Shown here: piece after piece, positions 1 to 7,242 of the stretch
How the letters are laid out: the number at the start of each line of letters is the position of its first letter
How positions within the stretch are numbered: position 1 is the stretch's first letter
DNA from: Lentisphaerota bacterium
GTDB lineage: Bacteria; Verrucomicrobiota; Kiritimatiellia; RFP12; UBA1067
Reading direction: 5' to 3'
Assembly (NCBI GenBank): GCA_022839525.1
Contig: JALHET010000036.1
Location: 1 to 12,053 of the forward strand
DNA: 12,053 nt
Position numbers and translations under genes: made by a program
The notes under the pieces: model-generated
Seen by the model: the letters and a program-made list of their open reading frames with translations, nothing else
What the model was told of the DNA's origin: nothing
Database searches by the model: none

Positions 1-103
1 TATCTGAAAAAGGCAGATCTTAGCTGAAGTTAATTCATCAATTCGCCTCTCCCGGGAAAAACAGCGACAGGTTGTCCGCGCTCCCGCGACAAGTTGGCGC
101 GAG

Positions 104-140
104 TAAAAAAACAACAGGGACCCGCGTTCCCGCGGGTCCC
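104..140 (-). terminator. Rho-independent terminator of the 480-aa exported protein gene
   Basis: Read on the minus strand, this is a perfect 10-bp stem (GGGACCCGCG pairing with CGCGGGTCCC; bases 131-140 and 117-126) closed by a GGAA tetraloop, then TGTTG and a run of seven T. It lies 35 bases past the stop codon at 175, so it ends that transcript. It is the clearest terminator in the window. Confidence 0.93.
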
Positions 141-174
141 CGTATGTCAGTGAATCAACTCACCGGGCGGAAGG

Positions 175-1617
175 CTATTCGATCTTGGCCTTGATGAAGT
201 TGCCCGAAGTGAGCGGCACAACCACCGTGTTGGTGTTGTTGGCGGGCGTGAACGTCAGCAACGAAGTCGCCACCGGCGTTGTGCCGAAACCCGTCACCAG
301 ATCTTCTGCCGCATAGATGTTCAACGTGCCGTTGATACTCGCGAAGTCGACGGCCGTGGACGCTGCTGCCACCACGTCGATCGTGGCGGTATCCACGCCA
401 AGAGTAATCGAAGTGATCGCGATCGTGGCCGGTTCCTCGCTCGGCGCGATGTTCAGCAGGTACTCGTCATACCAGTCGGTAGCGTTCGCCTGAACGTCGG
501 ATTCGCTCTTGTTGTTGGTGATCGCCCACGCTGCCAGCTTGGCGCCGTTCACCGTGTTGCTGCCCATCGCGGTTATTCCCGTGTTGACTGCGGACGTGAT
601 CGCGACGTTCGTGTTTGTCGCGGCGGTGACTGTGCCCGACGCCGATTTAGCAGGTTCCGTCAACTCCGGACTGAAGGCGGCGCCAGTGACCGCAGCCACC
701 TTGTACCAATCTTTCGCGGTGATCGCAATGGCGGCGCCGTTCGGAACCGTGCCGTTATTCTCGACCGCTACATTGTTCGTCGTGACCGACAGGATGCCCG
801 TATCCCACGACAGCGTCAGCACGATCCCGACGTGGTCGCCGAGATCCGCAGCGTCCGAAACCACCAGCTCGTCCACATACCCGGTGCCCTGGAAGGCGAC
901 CGCGTTGAGGACGTTGCCGGAAGCGGCTGTGAGAAACAGATTGTGTTCATCCCCATTCGCATTCGGATGTGTCAACTCGTCACTATCCAGATAGATGCTA
1001 CACCAGTAAGTTGCTCCGTCAGCATTCAACTTAATGGTGAGCCGTTTCCATGCATTCGGTGAGATTTTTTTATCAAAAACACTGTGCACAGAACCGGTCT
1101 CGGTACCGTGGTAAACCACAAGGTTGGAGTTGACGTTGACGTACACCGCAATCTTCACGTCATTCGAGATCGTGGGGGTATCCTCGCTCGGCGTGAACTT
1201 GATCAGCGTGTCCACGTAAACAGGCGAGGCCGCGCTGAACGTTCTACCCGTCGAGGAGTCGTCGATCACGTGCCGCGTGAGGGTGTTGCCTTCGGTGGCG
1301 AGCTCAAGGACGAGCTCGTTCGCCGCCGGATCGGTGATCGGCTCGATCCCATCATAATCGGCGCGGGCCGTATCATTGGTCACGATTTTTGACGCGTCGG
1401 TTTCCGCGGCCAACCACAGGTAATTGGTGGACCAAACACCGGAACTTTCGATTCCCGTTGCTTTGTATTCCGCGATCAACATCCCGTTCGTACCGCCGTC
1501 CGCGTTCTCGAACGCGTCCTTAACTCCCCACCATGTCTGCTCTGCGGTGGCCGTGAATGCGAAGACACCCGCGACGACCGTGAGGCATTGGAGCATACGC
1601 TTTAAAGTCAGGTTCAT
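175..1617 (-). CDS. Exported protein with LamG/concanavalin-like N-terminal region, 480 aa
   Basis: The function is not recognised. The start is well supported: AGGAGGG lies 8 bases before the ATG. Residues 1-25 form a signal peptide (KR, hydrophobic stretch, then TATA before the likely cleavage), so the protein is exported. Residues of roughly 30-260 are beta-rich and end in 'GTGYVDELVVSD', which resembles the closing strand of a LamG/concanavalin-type jelly roll. Residues of roughly 265-345 look like a small beta module common in exported PVC proteins ('LSWDTGILSVT...NGTVPNGAAIAI'). Residues 350-480 include 'WYDEYLLNIAP' and end in FIKAKIE, a tail style I associate with Kiritimatiellota surface proteins. 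No catalytic motif is visible. It is a single-gene unit with its own candidate promoter and strong terminator. Carbohydrate binding or a surface-layer role is only an inference. Confidence 0.85.
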   Translation of the reverse strand: MNLTLKRMLQCLTVVAGVFAFTATAEQTWWGVKDAFENADGGTNGMLIAEYKATGIESSGVWSTNYLWLAAETDASKIVTNDTARADYDGIEPITDPAANELVLELATEGNTLTRHVIDDSSTGRTFSAASPVYVDTLIKFTPSEDTPTISNDVKIAVYVNVNSNLVVYHGTETGSVHSVFDKKISPNAWKRLTIKLNADGATYWCSIYLDSDELTHPNANGDEHNLFLTAASGNVLNAVAFQGTGYVDELVVSDAADLGDHVGIVLTLSWDTGILSVTTNNVAVENNGTVPNGAAIAITAKDWYKVAAVTGAAFSPELTEPAKSASGTVTAATNTNVAITSAVNTGITAMGSNTVNGAKLAAWAITNNKSESDVQANATDWYDEYLLNIAPSEEPATIAITSITLGVDTATIDVVAAASTAVDFASINGTLNIYAAEDLVTGFGTTPVATSLLTFTPANNTNTVVVPLTSGNFIKAKIE

Positions 1618-1742
1618 TTAAGAAACCCTCCTATCCGTTGCTTAGACTGTTATGACTTATAAACCTTCAAAATCCTGCCGCAAACAGGAAAACACCCGTC
1701 TCCCATGCCGTCGGACAAGACTATTCTTTCGTTGTTAGTCAT

Positions 1743-1772
1743 AGAATAGACAAAAAGTGTCCGCCAGTGCAA
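1743..1772 (-). promoter_or_regulatory. Candidate sigma-70-type promoter for the 480-aa exported protein
   Basis: On the minus strand TTGCAC (bases 1767-1772) and TATTCT (1743-1748) are separated by 18 bases. They sit about 125 bases ahead of the start codon at 1617. This implies a fairly long leader, in which no riboswitch was recognised. The call rests on consensus matching alone. Confidence 0.4.
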
Positions 1773-1781
1773 GCCCGAAAA

Positions 1782-1805
1782 GGAAAAAAATGAAAAATTT
1801 TTTCC
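1782..1805 (-). terminator. Weak A/T hairpin, possible prfA terminator
   Basis: GGAAAAAA (1782-1789) and TTTTTTCC (1798-1805) form an inverted repeat with an 8-base loop, about 75 bases past the prfA stop and just upstream of the candidate promoter of the next gene. On the minus strand it is followed by TTTTCGGG. The stem has only two G-C pairs, so termination here is doubtful. Nothing better is seen in 1806-1879. Confidence 0.25.
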
Positions 1806-1879
1806 GCGATGCCCTGCCGGCGTCACCACCGGAAAAGCCCTCCCCTCCCCGGTCGATGTTATGCGACGATCCCCGCCAA

Positions 1880-2974
1880 TCACCCGCGCGTGACGCCGAG
1901 CTCGGCTTCAACACGCTGATTCAAGTCGTAGGCGTGAAGCGCGTCCAAGAGCGGGGCAAGGTCGCCTTCGACAATGCGGTCCAGGCTGTAAAGCGTAAGG
2001 TTCAGGCGGTGATCCGTCATGCGGTTCTGCGGAAAGTTGTAGGTGCGGATGCGCTGGCTCCGGTCGCCCGAGCCGCGCAGCCCCAGGCGCGTCTGCCCCA
2101 GCGCGGCCTCTTCCGCCTGACGCCGCTGGTCGAGAATGCGTGACTTGAGCACCGCAAGCGCCTTCTCCCTGTTGCGGTGCTGCGAGCGCTCGTCTTGGCA
2201 CTGCGCCACCAGTCCGGTGGGGAGGTGGGTGATGCGGATAGCCGAGTAGGTGGTGTTCACCCCCTGGCCGCCATGTCCGCCCGCGCAAAAGATGTCCACG
2301 CGCAGCTCGCTCTCCGGCAACTCGATCTCGTCCGCCTCGTCCGCCTCGGGAAAGACGATGACCGTAGCGGCCGAGGTGTGGATGCGGCCCTGCGCCTCGG
2401 TCTCCGGCACGCGCTGCACGCGGTGTCCGCCGCTCTCGAACTTGAAAACCCCGTACGCGCCCTCGCCAACGACCGTGAAGACCATCTCTTTATAGCCGCC
2501 CAATTCGGTGGCATTGGCGTCGATGACCGAAATCTTCCAGCCCTTCGCGTCGCAAAATCTGGAATACATGCGGAACAGCACGGCGGCGAACAGGGCGGCC
2601 TCTTCGCCGCCTGTCCCGGCCCGGATTTCGAAGACCGCGTTGCGGGCGTCCGCGGGCCCGGCGGGGAGCAGGCCGGCCAATACCGCGCTCTCGGCCTGCG
2701 GCAAACGCGCTTCGATCGCGGCGATCTCCGCACGCGCCATTTCAGCCAAATCGGGATCGGCGTCCGGTTCGGCCATCAGCCCGCGGTTTTCCTCCAGCTC
2801 GTCCAGCAGCCGGAAATAGGCGGTGGCGGCACTTTCGAGCTTTTTCAATGCGGCGTGTTCGCGCACCTTCTCCCGGTAAACCTTAGGGTTCCCGAGAACG
2901 GCGGGGTCGGACAAGGCCGCTTCGGCAGCCTCGACCTTGTCGAGTACCCGCCGGATATGGGTTTTGTCGATCAT
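1880..2974 (-). CDS. prfA: Peptide chain release factor 1 (RF1)
   Basis: This class I release factor reads UAA and UAG in the ribosomal A site and triggers hydrolysis of peptidyl-tRNA. At 364 aa it has normal length. Visible landmarks are the helical domain 1 (about 1-105), the stop-codon-reading PxT motif as P190-E191-T192 within 'HRVQRVPETEAQGRIHTSA', and the catalytic loop G235-G236-Q237, followed by 'ITHLPTG' and 'CQDERSQHRNREKA'. The PxT motif identifies RF1; RF2 would have SPF. The bases around GGQ differ from the usual 'SGAGGQHVN': here it is 'AGGHGGQGVNTTYSA', which may be a lineage variant. The ATG at 2974 lacks a clear Shine-Dalgarno but matches the expected RF1 N-terminus. rpmE lies 78 bases upstream on the same strand, a familiar pairing. 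The RF methyltransferase gene prmC, often next to prfA, is not present downstream. Confidence 0.97.
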   Translation of the reverse strand: MIDKTHIRRVLDKVEAAEAALSDPAVLGNPKVYREKVREHAALKKLESAATAYFRLLDELEENRGLMAEPDADPDLAEMARAEIAAIEARLPQAESAVLAGLLPAGPADARNAVFEIRAGTGGEEAALFAAVLFRMYSRFCDAKGWKISVIDANATELGGYKEMVFTVVGEGAYGVFKFESGGHRVQRVPETEAQGRIHTSAATVIVFPEADEADEIELPESELRVDIFCAGGHGGQGVNTTYSAIRITHLPTGLVAQCQDERSQHRNREKALAVLKSRILDQRRQAEEAALGQTRLGLRGSGDRSQRIRTYNFPQNRMTDHRLNLTLYSLDRIVEGDLAPLLDALHAYDLNQRVEAELGVTRG

Positions 2975-3052
2975 CGGGCATATGCAAAACGGGCCGGAGT
3001 GCGCGCGCGCCTGACGGCAGCGCTCCCCCCGACCCGCTTGTTTCCGAAACCG

Positions 3053-3259
3053 CTAAGCCTTCTTGATGCTGTAGCGCTTCATGAACTGGTCAACGCGGCC
3101 TTCCGTGTCGATCATCGTCTGCTGTCCCGTAAAATAGGGATGGCAGGCCGAACACGTGTTGACGGCCATTTCTTTCTTTGTGGAACGCGTATTGATCACG
3201 TTACCACACGCACAGGTGATCGTCGCGTCTTCGTATTTTGGGTGGATGCCCTTCTTCAT
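3053..3259 (-). CDS. rpmE: 50S ribosomal protein L31, zinc-binding type
   Basis: At 68 aa this has the length and sequence of bacterial L31. It begins 'MKKGIHPKYEDATITCACG' and continues with 'NTCSACHPYFTG'. The four zinc-ligand cysteines are present at C16, C18, C36 and C39, so it is the Zn-containing (C+) form rather than the zinc-independent paralogue. The start is supported by AAAGGA about 8 bases before the ATG. prfA follows 78 bases downstream with no terminator between, so the two may be co-transcribed. It is divergent from citrate synthase, sharing a 244-base spacer. I found no convincing promoter for it, only a CATAAT-like box about 45 bases upstream without a matching -35. Confidence 0.97.
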   Translation of the reverse strand: MKKGIHPKYEDATITCACGNVINTRSTKKEMAVNTCSACHPYFTGQQTMIDTEGRVDQFMKRYSIKKA

Positions 3260-3347
3260 AAAACAAATCCTTTCCGGGATACGGAAGATTAAGGATAGCG
3301 TATTATGCCGCCGCTGCGCAAGGCGGATTTTTCCGTCTGTTTTTTGA

Positions 3348-3368
3348 GCGTCCCCGTTGTGGGGACGC
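3348..3368. other. Perfect hairpin between rpmE and citrate synthase
   Basis: GCGTCCCC (3348-3355) and GGGGACGC (3361-3368) form an 8-bp perfect stem with loop GTTGT. It is centred in the divergent rpmE/gltA spacer, just upstream of the candidate gltA promoter. No U-run follows directly on either strand, so it is not a typical terminator. It could be a regulator site or an intergenic repeat element. Confidence 0.5.
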
Positions 3369-3399
3369 GCCCCTGTTTTTCGGCCGTATCGAAGAAGAG

Positions 3400-3429
3400 T
3401 TGACCGTCCGTGGGGGGAACCGCTAAACT
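3400..3429 (+). promoter_or_regulatory. Candidate sigma-70-type promoter of citrate synthase
   Basis: TTGACC (3400-3405) and TAAACT (3424-3429) are separated by 18 bases and match the consensus at 5/6 and 4/6 positions. The start codon lies about 75 bases downstream. A short inverted repeat, GGGC-TGTACAT-GCCC (3445-3459), falls just after the predicted transcription start and could be an operator or leader hairpin. Confidence 0.5.
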
Positions 3430-3503
3430 CACGACTCTTTTTAAGGGCTGTACATGCCCGTGACAGGTGAAGCGGAGTATTCTTTCCGCAAAAGGAGACA
3501 GGG

Positions 3504-4880
3504 ATGCAAGCAGAACAATCCGCAAATCCGGAGATTGATGCGTCCGTATTAAAGGGATACGCGGATCAGATTCGGGCGACGGGAAAGATCGAGCCAGCGC
3601 TGTACGAGAAATACAATGTCAAGCGCGGCCTCCGCAATTCGGACGGGACAGGTGTGCTGGTAGGGCTAACCCGTATCGGCAACGTACACGGATACGTGAT
3701 CTCCGAGAGCGAGAAGATTCCCGTTCACGGGCAACTCCTGTACCGGGGCATCGACGTCAACGATTTCGTCCAAGGCTTTCAGGGCGAAAAACGTTTCGGG
3801 TTCGAAGAGTGCTCGTATCTGCTGCTGTTTGGCGAGCTGCCCAATGAAGATCAACTGAAGGAGTGGAACGAGCTCCTGGACTCACACCGCCGGCTGCCGG
3901 ACGGATTCAAGGAGAGCGCGATCATCCGCGCGCCGGGCAAAGACCTCATGAACAGCATCGCGCGGGCAGTGCTGATGGCCTACATCTACGACCCGACACC
4001 CGACAAGCTGGACATTGAGACGACGCTGCGGCAGAGCATTGAGATGATCGCGCAATTCCCGACCATCGCCGCCTATGCGTATCAGGCCAAGGCCCACTAC
4101 CACATGGGGCAGAGCCTGATGGTGCGCTATCCCGAGAAAGGGAAAAGCACGGCCGAAAACTTTCTGATGCTCATCCGCGAGGACGGCATATACACGCCGC
4201 TCGAGGCGGAGCTGCTTGACCTGTGCCTGGTGTTGCACGCCGAACATGGCGGCGGCAACAACTCGGCGTTCACCACGCATGTCGTGACCTCGTCGTTCAC
4301 CGATTCCTACGCCGCGATCGCGGCCGCCACGCTGGCGCTCAAGGGGTCGCGTCACGGCGGCGCCAACCTCCGCGTGATGCGGCAGATGCGCGAGATCAAG
4401 GAGAACGTCGAGCATTGGGACAACGAGGGCGAGGTCGCCGATTATCTCCTCAAAATCCTCGACAAAAAGGCGGGCGACGGCACAGGCCTGATTTACGGGC
4501 TCGGGCACGCGATCTACACCCTGTCCGACCCGCGCGCCAACATGTTGCACGAGAAAGCGCGCGAACTGGCTAAAGTCAAAGGCCGCGATGAGGAGCTGAG
4601 GCTTTATGAGATCATCGAGAAGATCGGCCCCGAAATCTTTAACCGGAACCGCGCCAAGCCGCGCGACCTGTGCGCCAACGTGGATTTCTATTCCGGCTTT
4701 GTTTACGATATGCTCAATATCCCGCTCGACCTCTATACGCCGATCTTCGCGGTCTCGCGCGTGGTGGGCTGGTGCGCGCACCGGATTGAGGAGCTGCTGA
4801 ACGGCGGGCCGATTATCCGCCCGGCCTACAAGGCCCTCTTTGAGCAGCGCCCCTACAGGCCGATGGCCGAAAGGACATAA
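3504..4880 (+). CDS. gltA: Citrate synthase
   Basis: This cytosolic enzyme condenses oxaloacetate with acetyl-CoA to give citrate, the entry step of the TCA cycle. The catalytic triad can be placed: H284 in 'GSRHGGAN', H335 in 'GLGHAIYTLSDPRA' and D394 in 'NVDFYSG'. The upstream 'LHAEHGGGNNSAF' (245-257) and the C-terminal 'SRVVGWCAHRIEEL' are also family hallmarks. At 458 aa it is slightly longer than the common 370-430 aa forms, with extra N-terminal sequence of about 40 residues. The start is set by AGGAG 6 bases before the ATG. It is a single gene on the plus strand, divergent from rpmE and convergent with the DUF711 gene, whose stop is 63 bases away. A methylcitrate synthase activity cannot be excluded from sequence alone, but no prp genes are nearby. 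The symbol is given by function. Confidence 0.95.
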   Translation: MQAEQSANPEIDASVLKGYADQIRATGKIEPALYEKYNVKRGLRNSDGTGVLVGLTRIGNVHGYVISESEKIPVHGQLLYRGIDVNDFVQGFQGEKRFGFEECSYLLLFGELPNEDQLKEWNELLDSHRRLPDGFKESAIIRAPGKDLMNSIARAVLMAYIYDPTPDKLDIETTLRQSIEMIAQFPTIAAYAYQAKAHYHMGQSLMVRYPEKGKSTAENFLMLIREDGIYTPLEAELLDLCLVLHAEHGGGNNSAFTTHVVTSSFTDSYAAIAAATLALKGSRHGGANLRVMRQMREIKENVEHWDNEGEVADYLLKILDKKAGDGTGLIYGLGHAIYTLSDPRANMLHEKARELAKVKGRDEELRLYEIIEKIGPEIFNRNRAKPRDLCANVDFYSGFVYDMLNIPLDLYTPIFAVSRVVGWCAHRIEELLNGGPIIRPAYKALFEQRPYRPMAERT

Positions 4881-4943
4881 TCCCAGCCCGGCTGGCGAAA
4901 AGGTGGCGGCGGAGTCCGAAGGCGGGCGGAGCGCAGAGGCGCC

Positions 4944-6317
4944 CTAATTCATCAGGCTATGGATCGGCGCGGGGATTTGTCCGCCGCGGCGCACAAACGC
5001 CTCCGCGCCTTCCGGGCTGGCGGGTTGCGTCACCACGCCCGCGCCGAACAGGCCGCCAAAATCCACGCGCTCGCCGGGCTCCGCGCCGGGCACGGGAATG
5101 ACGCGCACGCCGGTGGTCTTGCGGCTGGTGATCCCGATGGCCGCCTCGTCGAGGATGATGCCCGCGAGGGTTTCCGCCGCCGTGCCGCCGGGCAGCAGAA
5201 TCATGTCCAAGCCCACAGAGCAGACCGCTGTCATGGCCTCCAGTTTCTCCAGCGTCAGCGTGCCGTCGGCCACGGCTTTCGAAAGCGCGTGATCCTCCAT
5301 CACGGGGATGAACGCTCCGGAGAGTCCCCCGACCGCGCTGGAGGCGAAGGAGCCGCCTTTCTTGACCGCGTCGTTGAGCAGCATCACCGCAGCGGTGGTA
5401 CCGGGCGCGCCGATCCGCCGGATGCCCATGCTCTGATAGATCTCGCCCACCGAATCGCCCACGCGCGGGGTGGGGGCGAGAGAGAGGTCGACCACGCCGA
5501 AGGGGATGCCGAGACGGTCCGCCACCTCGCGGCCGATAAGCTCGCCGGTGCGCGTGACGCGGAACGCGGTGTGTTTGATCTCCTCGGCGACCTCGTTCAG
5601 CGTGGCTCCGGGGTCGTGCTGCACCAGCCGGTCCACCGCGCGTTTCACCACGCCGGGCCCGCTGACGCCCACGTTGATGACGCACTCCGGTTCGCCGGGG
5701 CCGAGCATCGCGCCGGCCATGAACGGGTTGTCCTCCGGCATGTTGGCGAAGACCACGATCTTCGCGCAGCCGAAACCGCGGGTGGCGCGGGTGGCCTCAG
5801 CGGTTTCGAGGATCTTCCGCGAAAGCAGGTTGACGGCGTCCACGTTGATGCCGGCTTTGGTCGTGCCCACGTTGAACGAGGAGCAGACGCGCCGGGTGGC
5901 GGCCAGGGCCTGAGGCAACGACTCAATCAGCGTGCGCTCGCCCGGCGTGACGCCTTTCTGCACGAGCGCCGAAAACCCGCCCAGCAGGTCGATCTCCACC
6001 TGCTCCGCCGCGGCATCGAGCGCCCGGCAAACCTTTACGGCCGTTTCCGGCGTGTGGCCTTCGAGCAGGATGCTGACCGGCGAAACCGCGATCCGCTTGT
6101 TGACGATCGGCAGGCCGTATTTCGCGCTCACGTCGTTGCAGAACCGCACGAGCGGGCCGGCCTTCTCCGCGATGCGGGCATACACCGCCTGCGCCAGCTT
6201 ATCCGGATCGGGATGGGCGCACACATTGAGGTTGATGCCGAGGGTCACCGCGCGCACGTCGAGGTTTTCCTCGCGCACCATGCGGATTGTTGAAAGGACA
6301 GCTTGTCGGGCGAGCAT
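4944..6317 (-). CDS. UPF0210/DUF711 family protein, 457 aa
   Basis: The protein matches the UPF0210 (DUF711) family along its whole length. The N-terminus is 'MLARQAVLSTIRMVREENLDVRAVTLGI'-like. It then has 'GLPIVNKRIAVSPVS', 'GGFSALVQKG', 'VCSSFNVGTTKAGIN', 'ANMPEDNPFMAGA', 'INVGVSGPGVVKRA', 'VDLSLAPTPRVGDSV', 'GTTAAVMLLNDAVKKGG' and the C-terminal 'GGQIPAPIHSLMN'. The biochemical function of the family is not established. The start at 6317 is chosen because it aligns with the family N-terminus; an in-frame ATG at 6353 would add 12 residues encoded by repeat sequence. No Shine-Dalgarno is visible (CCTCCT precedes the ATG). Upstream lies an ACT-domain gene on the same strand. UPF0210 genes are often paired with an ACT-domain gene in Gram-positives, so the neighbourhood fits and suggests a role tied to amino-acid sensing. 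Confidence 0.93.
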   Translation of the reverse strand: MLARQAVLSTIRMVREENLDVRAVTLGINLNVCAHPDPDKLAQAVYARIAEKAGPLVRFCNDVSAKYGLPIVNKRIAVSPVSILLEGHTPETAVKVCRALDAAAEQVEIDLLGGFSALVQKGVTPGERTLIESLPQALAATRRVCSSFNVGTTKAGINVDAVNLLSRKILETAEATRATRGFGCAKIVVFANMPEDNPFMAGAMLGPGEPECVINVGVSGPGVVKRAVDRLVQHDPGATLNEVAEEIKHTAFRVTRTGELIGREVADRLGIPFGVVDLSLAPTPRVGDSVGEIYQSMGIRRIGAPGTTAAVMLLNDAVKKGGSFASSAVGGLSGAFIPVMEDHALSKAVADGTLTLEKLEAMTAVCSVGLDMILLPGGTAAETLAGIILDEAAIGITSRKTTGVRVIPVPGAEPGERVDFGGLFGAGVVTQPASPEGAEAFVRRGGQIPAPIHSLMN

Positions 6318-6326
6318 AGGAGGCTT

Positions 6327-6458
6327 GGTTTCAGGGTTTCGGGGATTTCTCACACAAAGGACACAAAGGTTTTTTGGGGGGATGGGTTTCAGGGTTTCAT
6401 TCCATCGGGATCGGTATCGAAATCGGGATCGGTATCGCGTATGGTGGACTTTGTGGAC
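6327..6458. repeat. Intergenic cluster of four short-period tandem repeats
   Basis: Four different repeat types lie side by side in the spacer between the ACT gene and the DUF711 gene. The 14-mer GGTTTCAGGGTTTC occurs at 6327-6340 and again at 6385-6398. ACACAAAGG occurs twice in tandem at 6352-6369. A 6-base-period array (GGNATC-like) at 6407-6436 contains the 12-mer GGGATCGGTATC twice. GTGGAC occurs twice with period 9 at 6444-6458. None is coding as far as can be seen. Confidence 0.85.
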
Positions 6459-6461
6459 AAT

Positions 6462-7103
6462 TTACTTACCACTCCTTTCGCACGAGAGCATGGGAGAGGC
6501 TTCTGCGTTGGGCGTTTCTTCGACCAGAGCTTTGATCGGGCCGACCTCGTTCGTGGCCCGGAAAATGTTCTCGTGGCAGAGCAGGGCGGTCAGACCGTGC
6601 GCCGCCATGGCGTCGCGGAACGCCCCTTGCAGCAGGCGGAAGTCGGCGGTCTCGGGCACCACGACCTGCGCGATGTAAACCACCTTGCCGTCCTCCTCGT
6701 CCTCCACCATCCAGTCTTCGATGTTGACGCCGTGCTCCACGAAAAAGGAAGTGATCGCAAGGATGGTCCCGGGCTTGTCCTCGCCGCGCGTCATCACCAC
6801 AAAACGCGAGCCGTCCGGAACGGCTTTCTCCTGAGTCCCGGGCTGATCCAGCACGGTGACCACCGCCCCGGATTCCAGGGAAGAGCCGAGCAGCGAGCGC
6901 AGGGTTTCGGGGCTGACCTGCCGGGGGTGCTCGGAGCTGAAGACCAGATTGAAGAACCCGTCGACGACGGTCTGCCGGATACTTCCGATATTGCCTTCGA
7001 GCGCGAAAACGGCCTGGGTGATGTCGCGCAGCAAGCCGACGCGGTCCAGAACAAGCACCGACGTGATGAAACGCCGGTTCTGGGGTTGACATAGTTTTGC
7101 CAT
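6462..7103 (-). CDS. Two-ACT-domain protein, GcvR-like regulator type, 213 aa
   Basis: Two ACT domains are visible. The first, about residues 10-80, starts 'RRFITSVLVLDRVGLLRDITQAVFALEGNIGSI'-like, with the usual beta-alpha-beta opening and the G-L-L turn. The second, about 100-180, contains 'RFVVMTRGEDKPGTI' and 'VEHGVNIEDWMVED'. There is no catalytic or DNA-binding domain, so this looks like a stand-alone amino-acid-sensing protein similar in layout to the glycine cleavage repressor GcvR. The ligand cannot be told. The ATG at 7103 is preferred over a GTG at 7142, because the ACT fold begins right after it; neither has a clear Shine-Dalgarno. The downstream gene on the same strand is DUF711, 144 bases away across a repeat-rich spacer. 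UPF0210 proteins are often paired with a small single-ACT protein (UPF0237), so this may be a double-length version of that partner. Confidence 0.85.
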   Translation of the reverse strand: MAKLCQPQNRRFITSVLVLDRVGLLRDITQAVFALEGNIGSIRQTVVDGFFNLVFSSEHPRQVSPETLRSLLGSSLESGAVVTVLDQPGTQEKAVPDGSRFVVMTRGEDKPGTILAITSFFVEHGVNIEDWMVEDEEDGKVVYIAQVVVPETADFRLLQGAFRDAMAAHGLTALLCHENIFRATNEVGPIKALVEETPNAEASPMLSCERSGK

Positions 7104-7199
7104 AAAAGTGGGAGAACGGTAACAGGTTGTGGCCAATAACACAAGGCGGCAAGGGGCACACGCGCTGGTTCTACCCCATGTCCGCTTCCCCGCGCGGTG

Positions 7200-7240
7200 A
7201 AAAAAAAGCCCCGTGAAAACGCGGCGTCCAAGGGCTTTTT
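7200..7240 (-). terminator. Rho-independent terminator of tRNA-Thr
   Basis: On the minus strand AAAAAGCCC (7232-7240) pairs with GGGCTTTTT (7203-7211), and the T-run continues to 7200. The hairpin starts 2 bases after the tRNA CCA end. The stem has four G-C pairs extended by A-U pairs, and the loop is about 20 bases. Confidence 0.8.
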
Positions 7241-7242
7241 AA

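Noticed and set aside
1..103. Possible gene end or RNA at the left edge
   Set aside because: No open frame of useful length, tRNA fold or clear hairpin was found in these bases; nothing can be supported.
2177..3292. A 371-codon open frame on the plus strand across prfA and rpmE
   Set aside because: It runs antisense to two unmistakable genes and across their spacer, with no RBS and no recognisable motif.
3882..4781. A 299-codon open frame on the minus strand opposite citrate synthase
   Set aside because: Antisense shadow of a gene whose catalytic residues are all intact; the composition is typical of a reverse frame.
4883..4895. Terminator of citrate synthase (CCAGC-CCG-GCTGG right after the stop)
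   Set aside because: The stem is short with a 3-base loop and is followed by GCGAAAAGG, not a U-run, on the plus strand. The minus strand also lacks a tail. The convergent spacer has no convincing terminator for either gene.
4959..6293. A 444-codon open frame on the plus strand opposite the DUF711 gene
   Set aside because: Its translation is rich in His, Arg, Ala and Gly without domain signatures, as expected for the antisense of a GC-rich gene. The minus strand matches a known family along its full length.
6327..6458. Possible CRISPR array
   Set aside because: The units are 6-14 bases, of several kinds, mostly directly adjacent, with no repeat of 23-40 bases and no regular spacers; no cas genes are present.
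6303..7094. A plus-strand open frame spanning the repeat spacer and the ACT gene
   Set aside because: It includes translated short repeats and the antisense of two clear ACT domains; no RBS is seen.
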